The translations under genes and the position numbers were made by a program. The notes below the pieces were generated by a model. That model was not told the DNA's origin, searched no databases, and saw only the letters and a program-made list of their open reading frames with translations. From positions 62,001 through 126,000 of the forward strand of contig NZ_RBIM01000005.1 of NCBI RefSeq assembly GCF_003634045.1: a DNA stretch of 64,000 nucleotides, written 5' to 3'. Numbering within the stretch: position 1 is the first letter of the stretch; every line of letters starts with the position of its first letter. This DNA is from Maricaulis maris. GTDB taxonomy: Bacteria > Pseudomonadota > Alphaproteobacteria > Caulobacterales > Maricaulaceae. This document shows positions 18,164 to 27,416 of this stretch, piece after piece.

Positions 18164-18331
18164 GCACCAACTCCCCTGGAGCCTTATTGATGGCACAAAG
18201 AGGCTTAAAACCGAGTGAACCATGCTCCTGATTCATCAAGGGAGCTTGGCGTGTCGACCCGGCCGCGGCTATGGTTCCGGCACGCGGATCAATTCCGACC
18301 GGATTTGTCCGGGTCAACGCGCGGAGATGGC

Positions 18332-19042
18332 ATGGCGACGATTGCACTCGTGGATGATGATGAAAACATCATCACATCGGTTTCGATCTTTCTCGAAGGG
18401 GAAGGATATCATGTGCGGACCTATAATGACGGGGCCTCTGCGCTGACCGCCCTGACCGAGGATCCGCCGGACCTTGGCATCTTCGATATCAAGATGCCGC
18501 GCATGGACGGTCTGGAACTGCTGCGTCGCTTGCGCCAGTCCTCCAACCTGCCGGTCATTTTCCTGACCTCGAAAGATGACGAGTTCGACGAGGCACTCGG
18601 TCTCAATCTCGGCGCCGACGATTATATCGCCAAACCCTTCTCCCAGCGCCTGCTGGGTGAACGGGTCAAGGCCGTTCTGCGCCGTGCCCGCCTGTCCGGC
18701 GATCCGGTCGGCACGATCGGCCTGGAGCCGGGCGACAGCAAACCGCTCGAGCGCGGCAGCCTGCTGCTAGATCCGAACCGTCACGCCTGTTCCTGGAAGG
18801 GCGAGCCGGTGCGTCTGACGGTGACCGAATTCCTGATCCTGCAGGCCCTGGCGACCCGGCCCGGCTATGTGAAGAGCCGGGACAATTTGATGGATGCCGC
18901 CTACGATGATCAGGTCTATGTCGATGACCGGACGATCGACAGCCACATAAAGCGTATCCGCAAGAAGTTCCGCGAAGGCGACAAGAGTTTCGACGCGATC
19001 GAGACGCTGTACGGCGTGGGTTACCGCTATAAAGAAGACTGA
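18332..19042 (+). CDS. chvI: two-component response regulator ChvI
   Basis: A 236-residue OmpR/PhoB-class regulator with receiver domain (residues 3-120) and winged-helix DNA-binding domain (about 135-235). Phospho-acceptor D52 sits in [14 protein letters not shown], with the acidic pair at D8-D9, a conserved T/S in FLTSKDD and K in IAKPFSQ. The insertion [16 protein letters not shown] and the tail YGVGYRYKE are characteristic of ChvI. The ATG at 18332 is chosen over an upstream frame extension because it begins directly with the receiver strand [10 protein letters not shown]. It is followed by its kinase chvG, ten bases downstream. Confidence 0.95.
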   Translation: MATIALVDDDENIITSVSIFLEGEGYHVRTYNDGASALTALTEDPPDLGIFDIKMPRMDGLELLRRLRQSSNLPVIFLTSKDDEFDEALGLNLGADDYIAKPFSQRLLGERVKAVLRRARLSGDPVGTIGLEPGDSKPLERGSLLLDPNRHACSWKGEPVRLTVTEFLILQALATRPGYVKSRDNLMDAAYDDQVYVDDRTIDSHIKRIRKKFREGDKSFDAIETLYGVGYRYKED

Positions 19043-19052
19043 GACGAGCTCT

Positions 19053-20675
19053 GTGACGTCGGGATTGCGGCGGGCCGGCGCGCTGCTCCGCAGCCTCGCG
19101 CCGCGCCCGTCTTCGCGTCTGGCCCAGCTGATCCTGATGGCGAATTTCGTCGCCCTCGGCGTGCTTGTTGTCGGCATGCTGGCGCTGACCGAGACCCGTC
19201 GCGGCCTGGTCAATGCCAAGCTGGATTCGCTGCGGGCGCAGGGCGAGTTGATTGCCAATGTTCTGGCCGAGGGCGCTTCCGACGGAGCGCCGGCACCGGC
19301 GCTGCGAAACGAGGATGCCCGCGCCATCCTGCGCCAGCTCTATGTGCCCGAGGAATCGCGGGTCATCGTGTTCGACAAGGGCGCCTCCATCGTTGCCGAC
19401 AGCCATTTGCTGGCCGATGTGTTCGAGACCACCCTGCTGCCGCCGCCGGGCGCCCAGCGGGCGCCGATCACCGACAGCGCCCGCTCCCTGCCGGTGCAGT
19501 TGCTCGATGCCCTCGCCAATCTCCTGCGCTCGTCGGAAGAGCGCGAAGCGATGGGCCGGAACCTGCGTGATGAAGTCCGCCAGGTCATCAATGGCGAGAC
19601 CGTGAGCGGGGTCCGGCGTGAGGCGGACGGACGGCGCGTTGTTTCGGTCTCGTTGCCGATCCAGCCGGTCCGGGCGGTGGTCGGCGTGGTGACGATCGAG
19701 AGTTATGATCTCGATACGCTGATCGAGGCCGAACGGCGCGCGCTGCTGCCTTTCATGATCATTGCGGCACTGGTGACGGCGATGTCCTCATTGGCCCTGA
19801 CCGTCTTCATTGCGCGGCCGATCCGGCGCCTGGCGCGAGCCGCGCGCGAAGCGCGCCGGGCCGGCGGACGGCGCGTGACAATGCCTGACCTGCGCAGCCG
19901 CAATGATGAGATCGGCGAGCTGGGCGTCGCCCTCTCGGACATGACCGAGGCGCTCTATGACCGGCTTGATGCGATCGAGAGCTTTGCCGCCGATGTCGCC
20001 CACGAGCTGAAAAACCCGCTGACCTCGATCCGGTCCGCCGTCGAGGTTCTGCCCAAGGCGAAAGATGCGGAGCGGCGCGACCGGTTGCTGGCTGTGATCA
20101 GTGCCGATGTCGGGCGTCTGGACCGTTTGATCACCGATATCTCCCGCGCCTCCCGGGTCGATGCCGAACTGGCGCGCGAGGATGTCAGCCGCTTTGACCT
20201 TGCCGATCTGCTGGCCGATCTCGCGACCTCCTACAATGAAGCGGGTGACAAGCCGGCGATGATCCGGCTCGACCGTCAGCTCCGCTCGGCCTTCGTCATC
20301 GGACGTGGCGATCCGCTGGGGCAAGTCTTCCGCAATCTGCTCGACAATGCTTTGACCTTCTCGCCGGAAGGCGGCGAGATCGTGATTTCCCTGCGGCGCG
20401 GCCAATTGGATGGCCGTTCCAGCCTGAAAATCCATGTTGATGACCAGGGCGCGGGCATTCCCGACGACAATCTGGAAGCCGTGTTCGAACGTTTTTACAC
20501 CGAGCGGCCGAAGGGTGCCGCCTTTGGCACCCATTCCGGTCTCGGGCTGGCGATCTCGCGTCAGATCGTCAAGGCGCACGGTGGCACCATCTTGGCACGT
20601 AATCGTCGCAACCAGGCCGGCGATGTGGTCGGCGCCCGCTTCACCGTCGAGCTTCCGGCCGCCGATGCGGACTGA
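19053..20675 (+). CDS. chvG: sensor histidine kinase ChvG
   Basis: A 540-residue membrane kinase that phosphorylates ChvI in response to envelope or acid stress in relatives. It starts at a GTG. Transmembrane segments lie at about 24-46 and 231-253, enclosing a periplasmic sensor of roughly 180 residues. A HAMP domain (ARPIRRLARAAREARR) follows, then the H-box with H317 in FAADVAHELKNPLTSI. The N-box (FRNLLDNALTFSP) and G-boxes (DDQGAGIPDDN, FGTHSGLGLAIS) are intact, so the enzyme should be active. Note that hprK does not follow it, unlike in many alphaproteobacteria. Confidence 0.93.
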   Translation: MTSGLRRAGALLRSLAPRPSSRLAQLILMANFVALGVLVVGMLALTETRRGLVNAKLDSLRAQGELIANVLAEGASDGAPAPALRNEDARAILRQLYVPEESRVIVFDKGASIVADSHLLADVFETTLLPPPGAQRAPITDSARSLPVQLLDALANLLRSSEEREAMGRNLRDEVRQVINGETVSGVRREADGRRVVSVSLPIQPVRAVVGVVTIESYDLDTLIEAERRALLPFMIIAALVTAMSSLALTVFIARPIRRLARAAREARRAGGRRVTMPDLRSRNDEIGELGVALSDMTEALYDRLDAIESFAADVAHELKNPLTSIRSAVEVLPKAKDAERRDRLLAVISADVGRLDRLITDISRASRVDAELAREDVSRFDLADLLADLATSYNEAGDKPAMIRLDRQLRSAFVIGRGDPLGQVFRNLLDNALTFSPEGGEIVISLRRGQLDGRSSLKIHVDDQGAGIPDDNLEAVFERFYTERPKGAAFGTHSGLGLAISRQIVKAHGGTILARNRRNQAGDVVGARFTVELPAADAD

Positions 20676-20740
20676 CAAATTGACCGCCGCATTGCAAAAA
20701 GACGCTTCCCCCTCAACTCAAGCCGCGTTTAGATGATCAC

Positions 20741-21148
20741 ATGATCGGAGTCGTCGTCGTCAGTCATGGCCGTTTGGCCGATGAATTTGTCGCTGCCACG
20801 GAACATGTGGTGGGTCCGATGGATGCGTTGCTGGCTGTCTGCATTGGCCCGGACGACGACATGGAAAAGCGCCGTGATGATATCAAACAGGCGATCGAGG
20901 ACGCGGATCGCGGCGAAGGCGTTTTGATCCTGACCGACATGTTCGGGGGCACGCCGTCCAATCTCGCCATCTCCCTGCTTGAGCCCGGCAAGGTCGAGGT
21001 GATCGCAGGTGTGAACCTGCCGATGTTGATCAAGCTGGCCGAAGCGCGCTCGCGGGCCGACCTGGACAGCTTGTCGCGCATGGGCGAAGACGCCGGCAAG
21101 CGCTATATCGCGATTGCCTCCAATGTCCTTGAAGGCGCCGGCAAGTGA
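20741..21148 (+). CDS. PTS mannose-type EIIA domain protein (ManX/EIIA-Man)
   Basis: A 135-residue phosphotransfer protein. The phosphorylated histidine is H9 in VVVSHGRLADEF, and the fold motif ILTDMFGGTPSNLA is intact. In alphaproteobacteria such isolated EIIA-Man and HPr proteins belong to a regulatory rather than sugar-transporting PTS. It overlaps the HPr gene by a GTGA junction. No EIIB, EIIC or EIID is nearby, supporting a purely regulatory role. The 65 bases between chvG and this gene leave no room for hprK. Confidence 0.93.
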   Translation: MIGVVVVSHGRLADEFVAATEHVVGPMDALLAVCIGPDDDMEKRRDDIKQAIEDADRGEGVLILTDMFGGTPSNLAISLLEPGKVEVIAGVNLPMLIKLAEARSRADLDSLSRMGEDAGKRYIAIASNVLEGAGK

Positions 21149-21420
21149 CGAAAGTCGCGCGCAAGGTCACCATTTGCAATGCGCGTGGCCTGCATGCCCG
21201 GGCGGCGGCAAAATTTGTCGAGTTGGCCCAGGGCTTTGACGCGACGATCCACGTCTCGCGCGATGGCGAGACGGTGAATGCCGACTCGATCATGGAATTG
21301 CTGATGCTGGCTGCCGCCAAGGGTTCCGTTATCGGGATTGAATCCGAAGGGCCCGACGCGGAACGCGCTGCTGACAGTCTGACCGAGCTGGTTGAAGCCC
21401 GTTTCCACGAAGACGAATAG
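21145..21420 (+). CDS. ptsH: HPr phosphocarrier protein (PTS-Ntr/NPr type)
   Basis: A 91-residue HPr starting at a GTG that overlaps the EIIA stop. The active-site histidine is H17 in ARGLHARAAAKFV, and the regulatory serine S48 is in NADSIMELLMLAA. Length and motifs are normal. It would carry phosphate from EI (not in this window) to EIIA-Man and EIIA-Ntr (ptsN at 51.3 kb). A strong terminator follows. Because S48 is retained, a serine kinase would be expected somewhere, but none is encoded here. Confidence 0.93.
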   Translation: MTKVARKVTICNARGLHARAAAKFVELAQGFDATIHVSRDGETVNADSIMELLMLAAAKGSVIGIESEGPDAERAADSLTELVEARFHEDE

Positions 21421-21448
21421 GCCGATACTCGCGGACACAGCGCACAGA

Positions 21449-21477
21449 AAAAAGCCCGCCGGCCTGGCGGGCTTTTC
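21449..21477 (+). terminator. intrinsic terminator after the PTS genes
   Basis: The AAGCCCGCC/GGCGGGCTT stem has a short GGCCT loop and is followed by TTTT. It lies about 30 bases after the HPr stop and just before the convergent neighbouring gene. Confidence 0.85.
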
Positions 21478-21489
21478 TCGTCGTGGCGG

Positions 21490-23532
21490 CTATTCGGCCG
21501 GCGTGCGGTCCAGGTCGATTTCCGGCGCCCCGGGCGCATAGTCATTGCGTCCTTCCGATGTCATCATCGGGTCCTCGGCCAAATCCATCAGTGGATCATC
21601 GACGATTGTGGCGCTGTCGTCGCTGGCGGCAGCAGACGGCGGCGGCGTGACAGTGTCGGCCTCTTCGGACCCACTCGGGGAAAGCCCGGCGGCCTCATCA
21701 TCGCTGATGGACTCGTCGGCCGCGTCGGTTCTGGCAGCCTCGGCCTCGTCATTGCCCGGCATGGGCGGCGGCGGTGCGACCGGCATGGTGCGTTCATCAT
21801 CGAGATCGGCCGCTGCCAGCGGCGCGGATTCGTCGGCCTCGCTGGCGGCTTCCGACGGCGTCGTTTCAGCAGCCGTCAGGGCTGCGGCCGCGGCAACATC
21901 ATCGAGGCTCGGCAGGTCATCATCCAGCTCGACTTCGGTGCTAACGTCAGCGTCGTCTTCCGGATCACCGCCGACTTCGTTGTCGACCGCCGCGACGATT
22001 GCTGTCTCTTCGGGCGTGTCCGGTGTGTCGGCAGGCGAGCCGGTTATGGCGTTGTTCTCACTTGTCTCGACGGTCTCGCTTGTCTCACCCGCCTCACTTG
22101 CCGCAACGGTCCCACTTGCCGCAACGGTCTCGCTTGCCTCAACCGCCTCGCTTGTCTCAACGGCCTCAACTGTTCCGCTTGTCTCAACGGCCTCACTTGT
22201 CGCAACCGTCTCGCTCGTCTCGACGGCCTCGCTTGCTGCGACGGTGTCGGACACGTCGGTTTCAACAATCGCCGGGGTTGGTTCGTCTGCGGCTTCCGGC
22301 GATTCGATCTCTGCACTTGCGGCGTCGGCAGCCGCTTCGGTTTCGCCGGCGTCTTCCGGGATGGCAGCTTCGGCGCTGTCGCTGTCCATGGCGTCATCAT
22401 TGGCGGCGACCGGGGCGGCCGGCAGGAGGTCGTCCTGGGCCGGGGCTTCGGCTTCGCCGGACGCATTGGCCGCGGCGTCATCCTCCGCCGGTGCGGCGGT
22501 GCTGTCGTTCGCGGAACGGGTGTCTGGCGCGTCGGTGTCGGTCTCCCCGGTCTCCCCGATCTCCGTGATTTCCGCCGTCTCGGAATCGGCTTCTGCGACG
22601 TCCGCCTCGTCGCCATGAGCAGCGGTTGTCGCTGCAGCAATGGCCGCCGATGCGGTGACGCCGGCGGCATCGTTTCCGCCAGAGGGACGCACGCCCTCAT
22701 GCGGCGGATTGCGCAAGGCGTGTTCTGCCAAACGTGCGACGCGGGCGTTGAAGCGACCGCCATCGCGGATACGATTGACCAACCCGCCCAGCATGAAGAG
22801 GCCGAGGCTGCCCCCGATTACGGCCAGCGTGGCCAAGGCAGATCCCAGTATCGTCCCGGTGGCGAGCGCAAGCAGGGCCAGGGCCGGAATATAGATCAAC
22901 CGCCAGGAACGACCGGCGAAGGCGAGCAGCGCGACCAGCCCGCCGGCAAGGGCGAGGCCCCATTCGGTGAGCTGGGCCATCGGCACAAAGCCGAGCGAGG
23001 CGATGGTATCGAGCAGGCCGGTCGGCAGCGCCGCTTCCAGACGCCAGCCGGACAGGCCCGGCAGCAGGGCCTGCATCTCGGCGAAGACGTCAAAGGCCGG
23101 GACGGAGGCCATCAGCCCGCCATTGACCTCGGTCAGGAAGCCATGGATGGCCGGCCAGACGGCAGCAATGCCGACCAGGGCCAAGGCGAGGACGGACAGC
23201 CACCAATTGAAGCCACGGGTCACGCCGGAGCGGGCCAGCAAGCCGGTCGCGTCGGGGGCGGCCCGCATCCATGTGCCGCGGGTGTGATTAACGATGGCGG
23301 TCGGTCGCGAGCGGCGGTTCGGTCCGGCCTGGACCCGTAGCACGCTGGCCGTATCGCCCGGCGCCAAGGCATTCGAGCGCTCCAGCAAGCGAACGTCATG
23401 GCTCATGCCATCGGTGTCCGTGACGCGTCCGGTACCGTCATCGGAGGCGGAAACTTCACCTGATACCGTATAGAAATCGATCCGGCGGGCCCCGAAGGAC
23501 TGGCCTGCATGCGCGGTCGGTAACAAAGACAT
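21490..23532 (-). CDS. large acidic multi-pass membrane protein with hexapeptide repeats, function unknown
   Basis: 680 residues from the ATG at 23532, the first codon giving MSLLPTAHAG after a non-coding leader. Residues 15-90 look like a small beta-rich domain (FYTVSGEVSAS ... TASVLRVQAGPNRRSRP). Hydrophobic segments follow near 110-130, 191-207, 211-231 and 233-253. From about 290 to the end the chain is low-complexity and dominated by A, E, D, T and S, strongly acidic, with a degenerate hexapeptide repeat at about 429-491. The tail ends DDPMMTSEGRNDYAPGAPEIDLDRTPAE-like and is cytoplasmic or periplasmic, unresolved. I recognise no family; the small N-terminal domain followed by membrane helices is only loosely NfeD-like. 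Confidence 0.75.
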   Translation of the reverse strand: MSLLPTAHAGQSFGARRIDFYTVSGEVSASDDGTGRVTDTDGMSHDVRLLERSNALAPGDTASVLRVQAGPNRRSRPTAIVNHTRGTWMRAAPDATGLLARSGVTRGFNWWLSVLALALVGIAAVWPAIHGFLTEVNGGLMASVPAFDVFAEMQALLPGLSGWRLEAALPTGLLDTIASLGFVPMAQLTEWGLALAGGLVALLAFAGRSWRLIYIPALALLALATGTILGSALATLAVIGGSLGLFMLGGLVNRIRDGGRFNARVARLAEHALRNPPHEGVRPSGGNDAAGVTASAAIAAATTAAHGDEADVAEADSETAEITEIGETGETDTDAPDTRSANDSTAAPAEDDAAANASGEAEAPAQDDLLPAAPVAANDDAMDSDSAEAAIPEDAGETEAAADAASAEIESPEAADEPTPAIVETDVSDTVAASEAVETSETVATSEAVETSGTVEAVETSEAVEASETVAASGTVAASEAGETSETVETSENNAITGSPADTPDTPEETAIVAAVDNEVGGDPEDDADVSTEVELDDDLPSLDDVAAAAALTAAETTPSEAASEADESAPLAAADLDDERTMPVAPPPPMPGNDEAEAARTDAADESISDDEAAGLSPSGSEEADTVTPPPSAAASDDSATIVDDPLMDLAEDPMMTSEGRNDYAPGAPEIDLDRTPAE
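22059..22246 (-). repeat. coding 18-base tandem repeat
   Basis: About ten degenerate 18-base units of the form CTTGTCTCAACGGCCTCG, read in frame on the minus strand as variants of EAVETS, ETVATS, GTVAAS and ETVETS. One nine-base irregularity interrupts the run. The frame is preserved, so unit gain or loss changes only length. Such repeats are prone to slippage and may vary between strains. Confidence 0.8.
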
Positions 23533-23559
23533 GGCTTGACGCACCTCTAACAACAAAAT

Positions 23560-23588
23560 GCCTGTCCGATTGTCCCAAATCGGCAGGC
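23560..23588 (-). promoter_or_regulatory. leader hairpin upstream of the acidic membrane protein gene
   Basis: GCCTG-T-CCGAT pairs with ATCGG-CAGGC around an eight-base loop: a ten-pair stem with one bulged T. It lies about 30-55 bases before the start codon on the minus strand, so it may sit in the 5' untranslated region or overlap the promoter. Confidence 0.45.
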
Positions 23589-23737
23589 CCCTCACCCATT
23601 TCCCGTCAACTCTACAAGTTTGATGCCGGAAATAGAACGGGCTTCCGACATTCTTTAAGAAATGTTCAACATCCGTTCCGCCAGGGCGCGCTGAATGGAT
23701 GCTTCCGCCGGGGCAGGCGAGCCGCTAGCTTGCCGCC

Positions 23738-24184
23738 ATGCGAAGCCTTGTCATTTGCCTCTGCCTTGTCCTGACCGCCTGCGGCGGAATTCCCACGCTG
23801 GACCTGCCGGGCGTGCCGCGTCCCGGACGCGGGCCGTTCATTCCGCGCGATGAATTGCCGGTACCGCCCAATGTCGAGCGGATGATGGGGCCGGAGGATT
23901 GTCGCGGTTCGACGCTGGCGGCGGTTTCGGCAAGTGTCCCCGATTATCCGGCACGGGCTTGGGACCGCGGTCGTCAGGGCTGGGTCGTGGTCCGGTTTCA
24001 CGTCTATTCCGACGGCAGTGTGCACCGCGCACGCGTGCACCGCGCCGTGCCCGACGGGCCGTTCAACCGGGCGACCGAGCGGGCCGTCTCGAACTGGCAG
24101 TTTGCGCCGCTTGACGGTGTCGACATCCTCGAGAACTGCGTCGTGATGTTCGAATTCCGGGCCGGCGAAGTCCATATCCGCTGA
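23738..24184 (+). CDS. lipoprotein with TonB C-terminal domain
   Basis: A 148-residue protein with lipobox LTAC (C15), so the mature protein is membrane-anchored by lipid rather than by the usual TonB helix. The C-terminal 85 residues are a TonB_C domain: YPARAWDRGRQGWVVVRFHVYSDGSV followed by FNRATERAVSNWQFAP. A proline-rich stretch (LPGVPRPGRGPFIPRDELPVPP) precedes it. TonB_C without ExbB/ExbD neighbours occurs in stand-alone periplasmic proteins of this group. Coupling to an outer-membrane receptor is uncertain because the anchor is a lipid. Confidence 0.8.
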   Translation: MRSLVICLCLVLTACGGIPTLDLPGVPRPGRGPFIPRDELPVPPNVERMMGPEDCRGSTLAAVSASVPDYPARAWDRGRQGWVVVRFHVYSDGSVHRARVHRAVPDGPFNRATERAVSNWQFAPLDGVDILENCVVMFEFRAGEVHIR

Positions 24185-24453
24185 GCGCGGCGCAACTATC
24201 CACATCCCGTTACAGTGAGGCCTTGCTGCGGCTCCGGCCCGACCGGCGCGGGCGGCCTGGCGCATCAACAAGGCGATCCCGTCGGTCTGCGGTCTCCCAG
24301 CTTCCGAATTTTCCCCGGTTCGGTGCGGCAGGGTATATAACTTATTAGGAATTTTACCGGGCCGGGCATCGCCCGCGAGTCCGTGCCCCGGTATCATGGT
24401 GATTCGTGAGGGCCGCAAGTGATGGGGGCGGGTCCGCACCCAGGGCGACATTG

Positions 24454-26943
24454 ATGACCGGACAGACATTTCAGATCGTGACTCTCATCGTCACCGTCGG
24501 CGCCGTGGCCTTCGCGCTCGCCGTGGGTATCTGGGCCTTCCGCCTGACCTCCGGTGCGCGCGGCGCCCAGCTCATCTGGCGCCGCCGGCTGGCGGAACTC
24601 GAAGACAAGATTGCCCGCGCCGACAGCGTGTTCGGGGCCCATCCCGGCCTGGTCCTGGTCTGGGATCAGCCGCCGTTTGACGAGAGCGATGCCAGCTGGG
24701 GCGCACCGCGCATTTTCGGATCCTCGGTCGCGCTGGCCTCATTGCTGCGTTTTGCCGAGGCCAGTGACGGCCCCAACCCTGCCGGTATCCTGATGGAAGG
24801 CCTGGCGGATTATGAAGCGCGCTCGGCGGGGGGCGAGGAAACCACCCTGCGTCGCCGTTTTCTCGATCTCAGCCAGAAGGGACAGCCCTTCTCGCTGACC
24901 ATTCTCGGTCCGAGCGGCCGCTTCCTGGAAGTTGATGGCCGTGCGGCCGGAACCCAGCTGGTGGTCTGGCTGTCCGATGCGACGATCCGCGGACTCGAGG
25001 AATCCGGTGCACGGGGCCGGATCGAGGAGGCGCGTCGCCTGGTCTCCAAGGACCCGCTTGCCTTCCTCGACATGCTCGGCCGCGCTCCGGTTCCGGCCTG
25101 GCGGATGAATGCCAGCGGTCGGATCGAATGGGCCAACCAAGCCTATGTGAAGGCCGTCGAAGGCGACAGTGTCGACGTCATGCTCGACAAGCAGACCCTG
25201 CTCGACCCCGGAATGACAGAACTGGCCTCGCGCGCGACCGCGGCTGGCGAGCCGGTGGAGGAGATGCGGGTCGTCGTGATCGACGGTGCCCGACGCGGTC
25301 TCAAATTCCTCGTCTTCCCGGTCTCGGGCGGCGCTGCCGGCTTTGCGCTGGATGTCACCGATGGCGAGGAAGCCAAGGCGGCACTGGCGCGCTTTCGCCG
25401 CGCCCATGATGACACGCTCAACCATATGGCCGAGGCCGTCGTTGTCTTTGACCGTTCCAAGCGTCTGAACTTCCACAACAAGGCCTTCTCCAACCTGTTC
25501 AAGCTGGATGATGCCTGGCTCAATGATCGCCCCGGCCACGCGCAATTCCTCGACCGGATGCGGGAAAAGCGTTTGCTGCCCGAACAGGCCGATTTCGGTG
25601 CCTGGAAAGCCGAGGAACTGGCGCGCTATGACGCGCCGCCGAACGAGGAAACGCCGGACGAGCTGTGGCCGCTGCCCGATGGCCGCACGCTGCGCATCGC
25701 CCGCCAGCGTCACCCGCTGGGCGGGCTCATGCTTATCTTCGAGGACAAGACCGACGAGCTGGCCCTGCGCGCCCGCTACAACACGCTGATCAATGTCCAA
25801 CGGGCCACGCTCGACAAGCTGCACGAAGCGGTCGCCGTGTTTGGCGCCAATGGCCGTCTCCAGCTCAACAATTCCGCTTTCGAGGACTTGTGGGGATTTG
25901 AAGCCGACGAGCTCGACGGGCAGCCGGACTTCGACGCGGTCTCCGAGACCTGCGCCGCGTTGTTCACGGATGATCGTGTGTGGACCGATATCAAGGCCCG
26001 CGTCACCGATCCGAGCCCGCAGGCGCGCAAACAGGTCACTGGCGAGATGCGGCGCTCGGACGGCCGCGTCCTGACCTATCTCACACGCCCGCTGCCCGAT
26101 GGTGCGACCTTGATCTGCTGGGATGATGTCACCGACAGTCGCCGTATCGAGGAAGCGCTGCGCGAGCGGGCCGAGGCGCTGGAGACCTCCGAGCGCATCA
26201 AGACCGAATTCGTCGAGCATGTGAGCTATCAACTGCGTACGCCGCTGACCACGATTGGCGGTTATGCCGACATGCTGGCCCAGGGTTTTGCCGGTGAACT
26301 GTCCGACCGTCAGAAGGAGCCTATGTCGGCGATCCAGTCGGCTGCGGCGCATCTCGCCAAGCTGATCGACGATATTCTCGATGTCGCCGCGATTGATGCC
26401 GGCCAGCTCGAACTCGAGCTTGGTGATGTTGATCTCGGCGATGTTGCCCGCGAGGCGGCGGAACTTGTCGCAGCCCGTGCCGACCATCATGCGATCAAGC
26501 TGGATGTCGATGTCGAAGACGGACTCGGCCTGCTGCGGGCCGACCGCAATCGTCTCAAGCAGGTGTCGATGAATCTGCTCTCCAACGCCATCCGCCATGT
26601 CGCCACCGGCGGCGCGGTGACGATCGGCGCCCGCCGCAATGGCGAGGATGTGACGCTGTGGGTCAAGGATGATGGCGAGGGCATCGCGCCGGAGAAACAG
26701 GCCAGCGTGTTCGACCGCTTCTCGCGTGGCGAGCGCGGCGGTGCCGGGCTTGGTCTGTCATTGGTCAAGGAGATCGCCGAGCTGCATGGCGGCTGGGTCG
26801 AGCTTCAGTCCGAACCCAAGCAGGGCACGCTGGTGTCCTGCCACCTGCCGATCGAGCCGCGCAGCGCCGCCGTGCCACCGGAACTGGATTTCGCCAGCCG
26901 CCCGGCAACGCGCCTGGCCGGTGACCGGGCCCGCGTCGAATAG
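24454..26943 (+). CDS. divL: DivL-type PAS sensor kinase homologue with tyrosine in the H-box
   Basis: 829 residues from the ATG at 24454; a GTG at 24406 is an alternative. There is one N-terminal membrane helix (IVTLIVTVGAVAFALAVGIWAF), then several PAS-like regions over about 200-540. The DHp segment reads EHVSYQLRTPLTTIGGYADML with Y592 exactly where the phospho-acceptor histidine belongs, as in Caulobacter DivL (Y550). The ATP-binding domain is intact by eye: NLLSNAIRHV, DDGEGI, GAGLGLSLVKEI. In Caulobacter DivL binds DivK and controls CckA and hence CtrA, setting asymmetric division. This supports a CtrA-type cell-cycle network in the organism. Confidence 0.92.
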   Translation: MTGQTFQIVTLIVTVGAVAFALAVGIWAFRLTSGARGAQLIWRRRLAELEDKIARADSVFGAHPGLVLVWDQPPFDESDASWGAPRIFGSSVALASLLRFAEASDGPNPAGILMEGLADYEARSAGGEETTLRRRFLDLSQKGQPFSLTILGPSGRFLEVDGRAAGTQLVVWLSDATIRGLEESGARGRIEEARRLVSKDPLAFLDMLGRAPVPAWRMNASGRIEWANQAYVKAVEGDSVDVMLDKQTLLDPGMTELASRATAAGEPVEEMRVVVIDGARRGLKFLVFPVSGGAAGFALDVTDGEEAKAALARFRRAHDDTLNHMAEAVVVFDRSKRLNFHNKAFSNLFKLDDAWLNDRPGHAQFLDRMREKRLLPEQADFGAWKAEELARYDAPPNEETPDELWPLPDGRTLRIARQRHPLGGLMLIFEDKTDELALRARYNTLINVQRATLDKLHEAVAVFGANGRLQLNNSAFEDLWGFEADELDGQPDFDAVSETCAALFTDDRVWTDIKARVTDPSPQARKQVTGEMRRSDGRVLTYLTRPLPDGATLICWDDVTDSRRIEEALRERAEALETSERIKTEFVEHVSYQLRTPLTTIGGYADMLAQGFAGELSDRQKEPMSAIQSAAAHLAKLIDDILDVAAIDAGQLELELGDVDLGDVAREAAELVAARADHHAIKLDVDVEDGLGLLRADRNRLKQVSMNLLSNAIRHVATGGAVTIGARRNGEDVTLWVKDDGEGIAPEKQASVFDRFSRGERGGAGLGLSLVKEIAELHGGWVELQSEPKQGTLVSCHLPIEPRSAAVPPELDFASRPATRLAGDRARVE

Positions 26944-26992
26944 GCGTTTCAACCTGTCGTGAAATCGTGCGTCCTGCCGGACACGTCCAGGT

Positions 26993-27361
<369 letters not shown>

Positions 27362-27416
27362 TCAAGATTCAGCCTCACCGCTTGCCGATGCCGACGGGCT
27401 TCGCTAAGCGCAGTCC

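Noticed and set aside
22059-22246. Possible CRISPR-like array
   Set aside because: Units are 18 bases, contiguous without spacers, degenerate and in frame within a protein gene; this is a coding tandem repeat.
24739-26598. 619-codon frame antisense to divL
   Set aside because: Long antisense frames are expected opposite real genes in GC-rich DNA. Its composition mirrors the third-position bias of divL and it has no recognisable domain.
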